Origin: a virus
IMG/VR virus record: IMGVR_UViG_3300032299_000677
Coordinates: 1-42,951 of that record
Direction: 5' to 3' (one strand)
Length of the DNA: 42,951 nucleotides
Positions 14,295 to 19,551 of this stretch are shown here, piece after piece. The position numbers and the translations under genes are program-made. How positions within the stretch are numbered: the first letter of the stretch is position 1; each line of letters starts with the position of its first letter. Below the pieces are notes generated by a model. That model was not told the DNA's origin and did no database searches. It saw only the letters and a program-made list of their open reading frames with translations.

Positions 14295-14353
14295 GGCCAC
14301 CGTGGCCATTCGTGCCTGCTCGGGACTTGCACCCGAGTGTCTGCTGGTCAGGC
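14295..14353 (-). ncRNA. Candidate cis-regulatory RNA, copy A
   Basis: Read on the minus strand: P1 GCCTG (14353-14349), an 11-nt bulge ACCAGCAGACA, P2 CTCGGG, loop TGCAAGT, CCCGAG, then P1 closing strand CAGGC (14318-14314). P2 and P1 closing strands are adjacent, so the helices can stack. ACGAAT follows, then a third hairpin GGCCA-CGG-TGGCC (14307-14295), and AGGGAG. Copy B at 15211-15270 keeps the bulge (one base differs) and loop (identical) while both stems change in paired fashion. The P2 loop resembles a tRNA T-loop with G at the second position, but no tRNA surrounds it. Confidence 0.65.
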
Positions 14354-14360
14354 TACCTTG

Positions 14361-14627
14361 CTACCTTAGAGCGTACCCTGCAAGGCTAAGGTGTTGCTTC
14401 AACTCCGCTTTGACTTGCTTCGCAACGTCTCCCCTCCAGTGCTGGAGGTTGCCTAGTGCATACATTACGACGGCAGTGCCCTTGTCGTAGTAGTACATCT
14501 CACTGGCATCGACCATGCTGAGCATTGGCTCAACGTAGTGCTTCGCAATGTTGAACCATGACTTGCCCTTGCCCTCCCTGTAGATAATCTCTGCCAGTTC
14601 GTTCAGTGGCCTTGGTGATTCACTCAT
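14361..14627 (-). CDS. Conserved actinophage-type protein of unknown function
   Basis: ATG 14627 is favoured by GGGAGAG about 5 nt upstream, giving 88 aa. The sequence NELAEIIYREGKGKSWFNIA, VEPMLSMVD and LQHWRGDVAKQVKAELK follows a pattern I know from small actinophage proteins (hydrophobic middle, then WRGxxAKxxKAELK). These have no established role. It is the first gene of a unit whose promoter region holds repeated element copy 3, and it is followed by RNA element A. Confidence 0.7.
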   Translation of the reverse strand: MSESPRPLNELAEIIYREGKGKSWFNIAKHYVEPMLSMVDASEMYYYDKGTAVVMYALGNLQHWRGDVAKQVKAELKQHLSLAGYALR

Positions 14628-14694
14628 GTTTCTCTCCCTATGTTTAGTTGGTTGCCAGCTCGGTTGACCTGACAAGTAAAGCTAATCATGCCAA

Positions 14695-14729
14695 GGGCCA
14701 CATCACATCACATTCCACTCATTCCCTTG
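14695..14729 (-). promoter_or_regulatory. Repeated upstream element, copy 3
   Basis: Carries the core CATCACATTCCACTCATTCC with GGGCCACAT on one side. On the minus strand it is followed by CCCTTGGCATGATTAGCTTT. The TTGGCATG is shared with copy 2 and TAGCTT is a possible TANNNT -10. It lies between a terminator and the gene at 14361-14627. Confidence 0.6.
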
Positions 14730-14740
14730 GATCGGAGCAC

Positions 14741-14783
14741 AAAAAAAACCCTGCCAACACCGAGGGGGGCGGTGTTGGCAGGG
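14741..14783 (-). terminator. Strong rho-independent terminator
   Basis: CCCTGCCAACACC (14749-14761) and GGTGTTGGCAGGG (14771-14783) pair over 13 bp. On the minus strand an eight-T run follows immediately (14748-14741). It ends the unit containing the genes at 15279-15578 and 14791-15189. Confidence 0.92.
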
Positions 14784-14790
14784 CGGTCTT

Positions 14791-15189
14791 TTAGGCTAGA
14801 TACTGAGCTAGGTTTTTAAGCATTGACTGGCTGACAGTCTGCTCTTCACTTAGTTTTAGTATTGCTATGCTCTCGCTGAGGTTCTTGATGTCTGACTGGA
14901 TACTCCAGCTAGGGTGAACCATGTTAGGGTTCTTAGGGTCAAACGGCTTCTCCTTTGGGAACTTAGCCAAGTAAGCGTCTGACACCCTCATCTCGATAAC
15001 GCTGCCGTATCTGTGGTTCATTACCTCGATGATGTGCTTTGGTGCGCCCTCCTTCCACTTTGTAAGCTCTGCATCAAACTCTAGCCTAATTGCCTCTTTC
15101 CTCGCTAGTTGTTTTTCTATGGTTGCTTTAGCTTCTTCTAGCTTAGCAATTAGTGCGACGCGGTTTACCTTTACTGCTGATGATGCCAT
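14791..15189 (-). CDS. Coiled-coil protein downstream of structured RNA copy B
   Basis: The 132-aa protein starts with a long basic helix (residues 5-45, ALIAKLEEAKATIEKQLARK), then HRYGSVIEMRVSDAYLAKFP and a second helix (IQSDIKNLSESIAILKLSEE). It could be a dimeric DNA- or protein-binding factor, but no family is recognised. GAGGAGGA precedes ATG 15189. The leader carries RNA element B, and a strong terminator follows the gene. Confidence 0.7.
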   Translation of the reverse strand: MASSAVKVNRVALIAKLEEAKATIEKQLARKEAIRLEFDAELTKWKEGAPKHIIEVMNHRYGSVIEMRVSDAYLAKFPKEKPFDPKNPNMVHPSWSIQSDIKNLSESIAILKLSEEQTVSQSMLKNLAQYLA

Positions 15190-15210
15190 TTTGTATCCTC
15201 CTCTAGTGAA

Positions 15211-15270
15211 TAGCCTATCTGGCTAATCGTGCCCGCTTGGGACTTGCACCCAAGTGTCTGCTAGTCGGGC
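15211..15270 (-). ncRNA. Candidate cis-regulatory RNA, copy B
   Basis: Minus-strand order: P1 GCCCG (15270-15266), bulge ACTAGCAGACA, P2 CTTGGG, loop TGCAAGT, CCCAAG, P1 closing strand CGGGC (15235-15231), ACGATT, and a hairpin TAGCC-AGATA-GGCTA (15225-15211) about 8 nt before AGGAGG. Compared with copy A, one P1 pair changes from T-A to C-G and one P2 pair from C-G to T-A, both preserving pairing. The third hairpin has a different sequence but the same position. Like copy A it is intercistronic, between the first and second genes of its unit. Confidence 0.65.
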
Positions 15271-15278
15271 GGTGGTGC

Positions 15279-15578
15279 TTAGTTGTCGTTGTATCCCTCT
15301 ACTATGTAGCCGTCTTGGGCAAGCATGTCGCAGAAGTCGTTGTATGCCTCATCGTATGCTATCGGGTCTACACATTGTAATACCCTGAGTGGCTCATAAG
15401 TTAGTGTGCCTATCTTTACCATGCCTGTCATCTCAAACAAGGACTCGGCAAGCCACTCTCTTATCTGCCAGCGAAATACCTTACGGCAGTCAAGACAAAG
15501 GTCATTGTCCGTAGCGTTCGGCTGTTCGCAGCTGTCGCAAGGTGTGGTGCTTACTTCTTCTAGTGCTACCTGGTTCAT
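15279..15578 (-). CDS. Zinc-ribbon protein of unknown function
   Basis: ATG 15578 follows GAAGGGG at 7 nt, giving 99 aa; an in-frame ATG at 15671 lacks such a site. Residues 14-31 hold C14-x2-C17 and C28-x2-C31, a classic four-Cys zinc ribbon (PCDSCEQ, LCLDCRK). The rest (FRWQIREWLAESLFEM, then YNDFCDMLAQDGYIVEGYND) is helical and acidic. It is the first gene of the leftmost minus-strand unit next to the divergent regulator. A DNA- or protein-contact role is inferred. Confidence 0.7.
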   Translation of the reverse strand: MNQVALEEVSTTPCDSCEQPNATDNDLCLDCRKVFRWQIREWLAESLFEMTGMVKIGTLTYEPLRVLQCVDPIAYDEAYNDFCDMLAQDGYIVEGYNDN

Positions 15579-15759
15579 TTGTTTACCCCTTCTAGTTTTG
15601 TTTGCTCGCCCTGGTTTGGGCTTGCTAGGTATAGCTAAACACGCATGTTGTCCTGCTGTCCACGTTTCCATTCATTATCTAGCATCAAACCTCTATACAC
15701 TGCACCACAACTATGTCTACTATGCATGTATACTGGTAGCACAAGATAGGAGACTTATA
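15579..15759. promoter_or_regulatory. Divergent promoter region between early and regulator units
   Basis: The minus-strand side has a degenerate fourth copy of the repeated element (15661-15681, CGTTTCCATTCATTATCTAG) followed by TTTAGCTATACC, like copy 3. The plus-strand side has TATACT at about 15729 as a possible -10, next to the palindromic ATGCAT. The regulator at 15760 could bind here. All assignments are by eye. Confidence 0.4.
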
Positions 15760-16275
15760 ATGGCTAGAATTTCAGATCACCCAGTAAGGCTTGCAAGGCT
15801 TAGATCGTCAATGACACAAGCCGAGCTAGCAAAGCGTGCAGGAGTACAAAGGTCAGCCGTGACAGCGATAGAGGATGGGCGTACTAAGAAGCCTTCTGAA
15901 GCCGTATTAGCAGTCCTGGCCCAGGCCACCGGAACCCCCATTAAAGATTTTGAAGAAGAAGTAAGGCAGTGGCAAGCTAAGCCATCTACCCCATCTGTAC
16001 GGCCTGCAGTGGAAAATCTGATGACTATACCTCCATACGTGCTTACCCAGTACTACAAGTCGTTCGTGCAGTGGCGCACAGAGATAGCGCAATCACCCAC
16101 GGCTCTGGCATCCATGCTGCGGTTAAACGCTGCAGTTGTGTCTCGCTATGAAGCTGGGGATTATAAGCGGGGTATGCCAGAAGTGCTGTCATCAAAGCTT
16201 CTTAAGGCATTCGGTCCATATGGCCTCACTATTGAATACATACTAGAACTAGAGAAGTTGCCTGCACATGAGTGA
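15760..16275 (+). CDS. Double-HTH (XRE-like) transcriptional regulator
   Basis: AGGAG lies 7 nt before ATG 15760, giving 171 aa; longer upstream frames would cross the minus-strand gene. Residues 8-60 are a clear Cro/C1-type helix-turn-helix (LRSSMTQAELAKRAGVQRSA, AIEDGRTKKPS). Residues about 104-150 form a second, similar fold (ALASMLRLNAAVVSRYEAGD, LSSKLLKAFG). Two HTH units in one chain suggest binding to paired or separated operators. With no integrase in view it may time early versus late expression rather than maintain lysogeny. It overlaps the next gene by 8 nt. Confidence 0.85.
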   Translation: MARISDHPVRLARLRSSMTQAELAKRAGVQRSAVTAIEDGRTKKPSEAVLAVLAQATGTPIKDFEEEVRQWQAKPSTPSVRPAVENLMTIPPYVLTQYYKSFVQWRTEIAQSPTALASMLRLNAAVVSRYEAGDYKRGMPEVLSSKLLKAFGPYGLTIEYILELEKLPAHE

Positions 16276-17011
16276 TTTAGATCTATCCAAGTTTGAGACG
16301 CGATTAGAATCCGCTAAGCCAACTAAGGAACAAGCGCTATTTGAGCAAGTGTTGGCAGCTGCAGTTGCAGCAGATAGGCGGGGTTTCTTTGTAGAGATCC
16401 AGACGGTAATAGACCAAGATGAAAAATTAAACGAAGATAACGTAGAATTGGTTTGGTCTACTACAAAGTTTCAGAAAGCGCTTGAGTCGCGTGGTATCAA
16501 GACCGTTGTCAACCCAAATCTAACCCTCCGGCAAGAAACTTTCCTGCAGGCCTACCTGAACCCTTTGAACTTAAAGCCACCCCAGGTCTTGGCTAAGCAG
16601 ATGAAGATCGGCTTGTCTGAGTTAGACGGCTGGATGCGCGACAAGCACTTTGCTGGTGCATTCTCTGCAAAGAGCGAAGACAATCTTAAGAAGTACCTGC
16701 CGATCGCAGATCAAGCATTAGGGCAGTTAGTGCAGTCGGGCGACATGAAAGCGATCACATTCTTAAATCAGTTGACCGGGCGCTTTGATCCAAATGCACG
16801 GGCGAACCTAGATGTGCCAGCGTTGCTTATGCAAGTGCAAGATATTATTCTGCGCCATGTTAGAGATCCGATCACAAAGCGCAATATTGCACGCGAGCTC
16901 GTTGCACTCGCCACGGGTAATTCACCTGCTACAGTCGTGCCAGAGCCTGTATCAGATGCTATACTAACCAGTGAGACGGTTATTGACATTACTGACGCAC
17001 AAAAGGAATAA
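16268..17011 (+). CDS. Terminase small-subunit-like protein
   Basis: The 247-aa protein has a central DNA-binding segment (about 85-140: LTLRQETFLQAYLNP, PPQVLAKQMKIGLSELDGWM) resembling the HTH of phBC6A51-type small terminases, which recognise packaging sites. The segment LGQLVQSGDMKAITFLNQLT (about 150-170) is also typical of that group. It starts in an ATGAGTGA overlap with the regulator. The large terminase lies on the other strand about 18 kb away, an unusual separation. A general DNA-binding role cannot be excluded. Confidence 0.65.
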   Translation: MSDLDLSKFETRLESAKPTKEQALFEQVLAAAVAADRRGFFVEIQTVIDQDEKLNEDNVELVWSTTKFQKALESRGIKTVVNPNLTLRQETFLQAYLNPLNLKPPQVLAKQMKIGLSELDGWMRDKHFAGAFSAKSEDNLKKYLPIADQALGQLVQSGDMKAITFLNQLTGRFDPNARANLDVPALLMQVQDIILRHVRDPITKRNIARELVALATGNSPATVVPEPVSDAILTSETVIDITDAQKE

Positions 17012-17012
17012 C

Positions 17013-17189
17013 ATGTCTTCTACCCTTACAACTGAATTAGATCTCTTTAAAGCTGTTCCTGGAACCGCAGAGCCATTCAGAACTACTGACATTAATAGCA
17101 ACATGGACAAGATCGATGCGTTTGCTGTTGCTGTGCTAGCTCAGATTGCCGCGCCTACAGCGTCTACCATCAATGGTGGAACTGCATAA
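17013..17189 (+). CDS. Small structural-type protein
   Basis: ATG 17013 follows AAAAGGAATAAC, giving 58 aa. The sequence (LFKAVPGTAEPFRTTDINSN, then MDKIDAF) matches the N-terminal 'PFRTxDINxNMxKIDA' segment of many phage tail-fibre and base-plate proteins, here as a stand-alone piece. It may be a virion accessory or a remnant. The stop overlaps the next start (TAATG). Confidence 0.6.
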   Translation: MSSTLTTELDLFKAVPGTAEPFRTTDINSNMDKIDAFAVAVLAQIAAPTASTINGGTA

Positions 17190-17443
17190 TGTCTGCAGAC
17201 GACACCCAAGGCACCCACGTGAAGGTCACAATCAACGATCTTTACAAGGAGCAGCAGGAAACTAATAAACTGCTTATCCAGCTTGCTAGCGAACTAAAAG
17301 GGTTGTCAGATCTACCCACCAGAGTTAGAGACATTGAACTTGCACAAGCAAGGCTTTCTTGGATCGAAAAGATCGCTTACACTGCTTTGACCGCAGGTGT
17401 TATTGCACTAATTACCACAATATCTTCAAACGTAGGAGCATAG
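17189..17443 (+). CDS. XhlA/holin-like membrane protein
   Basis: The 84-aa protein has an amphipathic N-terminal coil (INDLYKEQQETNKLLIQLAS, then RVRDIELAQARL) and one C-terminal hydrophobic helix (about 60-82, IAYTALTAGVIALITTIS). That layout is that of XhlA-type lysis accessory proteins. It lies immediately before the endolysin, with a one-base TAGTG overlap. Membrane disruption or endolysin export is inferred from layout and context. Confidence 0.7.
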   Translation: MSADDTQGTHVKVTINDLYKEQQETNKLLIQLASELKGLSDLPTRVRDIELAQARLSWIEKIAYTALTAGVIALITTISSNVGA

Positions 17444-17913
17444 TGATTTACCCATTTAAGGGCAAACAGCCAAAAATTTCAAGTCCTTTTGGATGGCGTA
17501 TACATCCGATTTTGAAGTACAAGCGCCATCATAACGGCGTCGACTACGCTGTAGCTGTTGGAACGCCTGTACTGGCTGTCAGCGACGGCAAGGTGGTATT
17601 TGCTGGGCCAAGCATGATTAAGGCTGCCAATGGCGAACCTGCTGGCGGTGGCTACATTGTACGCATCAAGTTCAAGGACCGCCTTAAAGATTTCACAGCT
17701 TCATACATGCACCTCCAGAAGGGTACAATCGCGGTCGCCGTTGGCGACAAGATCAAAACCGGTGCCGTGCTTGCTAAGTCCGGCAATACTGGAGAATCCA
17801 CTGGGCCACACCTGCATTTCGAGATCCAGCGGGGCGCTAAGTACGTATGGACGGCAGATGGTTCTAGGTACCTAGAACCAGTAAGTTTCATCAAAGCAAG
17901 ACTGACAAAGTAA
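17443..17913 (+). CDS. M23-family peptidase endolysin
   Basis: The start is GTG 17443, giving 156 aa; the only in-frame ATG-type extension overlaps the previous gene heavily. Residues 14-150 form a lysostaphin-like M23 domain: SSPFGWRIHP, zinc ligands H30 and D34 in HNGVD, H90 in YMHL, and H123/H125 in GPHLHFE. This fold hydrolyses peptide cross-links in peptidoglycan. No signal peptide or cell-wall-binding domain is present, so export probably needs the adjacent holin-type proteins. The short single-domain form could also sit in the virion, but its place between two membrane proteins favours lysis. Confidence 0.9.
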   Translation: MIYPFKGKQPKISSPFGWRIHPILKYKRHHNGVDYAVAVGTPVLAVSDGKVVFAGPSMIKAANGEPAGGGYIVRIKFKDRLKDFTASYMHLQKGTIAVAVGDKIKTGAVLAKSGNTGESTGPHLHFEIQRGAKYVWTADGSRYLEPVSFIKARLTK

Positions 17914-17927
17914 GGTAGAATATAGCC

Positions 17928-18236
17928 ATGAAAGAATTTCTAAAGAAGCTCGCTAGCGAGCAAAGCATTAAGCAGCTTAAGTCTGCTCTAGGATCGTACC
18001 TGCGTGCTGCACTTGCTGCAGTAGGCGCATTGGTATTGGCTGGCATTGAAGATCCAAGCCAGATCACCATATCTGCACTTCTAGGTGGGCTACTTGGCCC
18101 ACTAATCAAGGCACTTGATCCTAACCAGGACGAGTACGGCATTGGTGCCAAGATTGAGGCAGCAGTAAAGACTCCACCAATTGATGAACTAAACGATGTA
18201 GATCTAGATGACGATCTAGAGGAAGAAGCAAAATAA
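17928..18236 (+). CDS. Holin-like membrane protein
   Basis: A 102-aa protein with two adjacent hydrophobic stretches (about 24-41, YLRAALAAVGALVLAG; 47-62, ISALLGGLLGPLIKAL) and an acidic C-terminal tail. The pattern SxLRAALAAVxAL...ALDPNxxxYG is common in phage holins of actinobacterial and marine phages. Its place right after the endolysin supports a holin role. The leader TAGAATATAGCC has only a weak ribosome-binding site, so TAGAAT could be a -10 for a near-leaderless transcript. Confidence 0.7.
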   Translation: MKEFLKKLASEQSIKQLKSALGSYLRAALAAVGALVLAGIEDPSQITISALLGGLLGPLIKALDPNQDEYGIGAKIEAAVKTPPIDELNDVDLDDDLEEEAK

Positions 18237-18409
18237 TGTACGGAATTGATGCAGGCATGGGCGGCAAGATGAAGAAGATTGCTGGTATGAAGGCCAAGAT
18301 GAAGAAGAAGTCGGACACTTCAGATATCGGCAAGATGCTAGACAAGAAAGAAATGTCTCAGGCACCTCGCAGACCTTTTATGACCAAGATGAAAAAGGGC
18401 AAGAAATAA
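18236..18409 (+). CDS. Small Lys/Met-rich basic protein
   Basis: A 57-aa product from ATG 18236 to TAA 18407-18409, joined to neighbours by one-base TAATG overlaps. It contains many lysine and methionine residues (GKMKKIAGMKAKMKKKSD, ending FMTKMKKGKK). Similar minute basic proteins occur beside structural genes in aquatic phages. DNA compaction or a virion role is a guess. Confidence 0.7.
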   Translation: MYGIDAGMGGKMKKIAGMKAKMKKKSDTSDIGKMLDKKEMSQAPRRPFMTKMKKGKK

Positions 18410-18552
18410 TGCCAATGGTAGGCGGTAAGGAATACCCTTACACTCCAAAAGGCAAGGCTGCTGCTAAGAAGGCTGCTGTTGCAATGAAGATGGGCAAGAA
18501 GAAGACTAAGAAAGGCTTCTCAGGCGTAGCTTCACAAGTTTACGGCGGTTAA
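18409..18552 (+). CDS. Small basic protein (PMVGGKxYPYT type)
   Basis: A 47-aa product starting MPMVGGKEYPYTPKGKAAAK and continuing with Lys/Ala repeats. The opening PMVGGKxYPYTxxGxAAAKK is a recurrent small protein in marine and freshwater podoviruses and siphoviruses. Its function has not been established. It overlaps the previous stop by one base. Confidence 0.75.
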   Translation: MPMVGGKEYPYTPKGKAAAKKAAVAMKMGKKKTKKGFSGVASQVYGG

Positions 18553-18553
18553 C

Positions 18554-18886
18554 ATGCCCGAGGGCATTGAGGCTGCAGTAGATCGCATGAAGGGCACTCC
18601 CCTTTATGTGAAGCTAAACACTGCAGAAAAAGCTTTTCACGACGCTCTCTGTAAGGTTGCAGAGGTGCATGGTAAGTTTGGCGCTGAGAAAGCCAGCAGT
18701 ATTTACCCTAACTACGAGAGCCCATCAGAGAACGAAGATGCCAAGATCGGCGTTAAGTGCGGTAATTGTAGCTTCTACATGGGCGAAGGCCAGTGCAAGA
18801 TCGTAGCTCAGATGGTTGAAGCTAATGGTATTTGCAGACTTGCTGCAATTCCAGATGGCTATGTAAAGATGGACAGTGACGACTAA
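18554..18886 (+). CDS. Four-cysteine (HiPIP-like) protein
   Basis: The 110-aa protein has C69-x2-C72, C81 and C94 (KCGNCSFYMGEGQC, then NGICRLA). This spacing recalls high-potential iron-sulfur proteins, and similar proteins occur in aquatic phage structural regions. A zinc site would fit equally. The N-terminal half is helical (ALCKVAEVHGKFGAEK). Role unknown. Confidence 0.65.
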   Translation: MPEGIEAAVDRMKGTPLYVKLNTAEKAFHDALCKVAEVHGKFGAEKASSIYPNYESPSENEDAKIGVKCGNCSFYMGEGQCKIVAQMVEANGICRLAAIPDGYVKMDSDD

Positions 18887-19038
18887 TGGCTAAGCCAGTA
18901 TGGGAAACACCAAACCCAAAAAAGAATTCATCGCCTATGAGCGCGAAGAAGGTTGCTGCTGCGCGAGCTAGAGCTAAGGCCGCCGGTCGCAGATACCCAA
19001 ACCTAGTAGATAACATGTGGGCCAAGAACAATGGCTAG
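18886..19038 (+). CDS. Small basic protein
   Basis: From ATG 18886 to TAG 19036-19038, 50 aa: a Pro-rich start (KPVWETPNPKK) followed by AARARAKAAGRRYPNLVDN. The GRRYPNLVDNxWA ending is shared by small proteins in several aquatic phages. It overlaps the previous stop by one base and the next gene by 8 nt (ATGGCTAG). Function unknown. Confidence 0.7.
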   Translation: MAKPVWETPNPKKNSSPMSAKKVAAARARAKAAGRRYPNLVDNMWAKNNG

Positions 19039-19321
19039 TGAGGCTTGGCAGCGTAAAGCTGGCAAAAATCCTTCTGGGGGCTTGAATGAAAAAGGCCGCA
19101 AATCTTACGAAGCAGCTAATCCTGGTTCTGATCTAAAGCCGCCTGTAAAGGCTGGCAACAATCCCCGCAGGAGTTCATTCCTAGCTCGCATGGGCAATAT
19201 GCCTGGTCCTGAGTACAAGAATGGGAAGCCAACTCGGTTGCTTCTATCTCTTCAGGCATGGGGAGCATCCTCCAAGGCTGATGCTAAGAAGAAGGCTGTT
19301 CAGATTCAGCGGAAGAAGTAG
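19031..19321 (+). CDS. DUF6321-like basic phage protein
   Basis: A 96-aa basic protein: AWQRKAGKNPSGGLNEKGRK, then PRRSSFLARMGNMPGPEYK and LLLSLQAWGASSKADAKKKA. This order is characteristic of a widespread small phage protein that I associate with DUF6321 from memory; no function is established. It ends the plus-strand unit. The last 38 nt overlap the convergent gene at 19284-19541. Confidence 0.7.
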   Translation: MASEAWQRKAGKNPSGGLNEKGRKSYEAANPGSDLKPPVKAGNNPRRSSFLARMGNMPGPEYKNGKPTRLLLSLQAWGASSKADAKKKAVQIQRKK

Positions 19322-19541
19322 CTTCTTCGTTTTGCTTCTTAGCGGTCATTGCGTTTGCAATGTGTGCTAGTCCATTCATAATAATGTCTGCAGTCTCGCA
19401 TGGGAACGCTACGGCACAATGCTTGCAGTTGCCCGGATCATTGTCATCGTGAGGATTCTCTGGCGCGTGTAGTGCATAGATACTGTCTAGTGTGCCAAAT
19501 GTCAGCGCTAGTATGTCATCAAATGTTGGGTTAAGGCTCAT
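19284..19541 (-). CDS. Small protein with CxxC and His motif
   Basis: An 85-aa protein starting at ATG 19541 with GGAGATACC upstream. It contains HAPENPHDDNDPGNCKHC then FPCETADIIMNGL, a HxPxxxx-CxxC-xxxxPC pattern seen in small actinophage proteins. The C-terminal tail (EEATSSAESEQPSS) is disordered and overlaps the convergent neighbour in antisense. A zinc site is likely; function unknown. It is the last gene of the virion operon. Confidence 0.6.
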   Translation of the reverse strand: MSLNPTFDDILALTFGTLDSIYALHAPENPHDDNDPGNCKHCAVAFPCETADIIMNGLAHIANAMTAKKQNEEATSSAESEQPSS

Positions 19542-19551
19542 GGTATCTCCG

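Noticed and set aside
14319-14337. tRNA gene suggested by a T-arm-like hairpin
   Set aside because: The hairpin has a T-loop-like sequence, but D-arm, anticodon arm, a 7-bp acceptor stem and CCA are all missing; the same holds for the second copy.
15406-15759. Longer N-terminus for the dual-HTH regulator
   Set aside because: The extension overlaps the convincing minus-strand zinc-ribbon gene and lacks a start with a ribosome-binding site; ATG 15760 has AGGAG.
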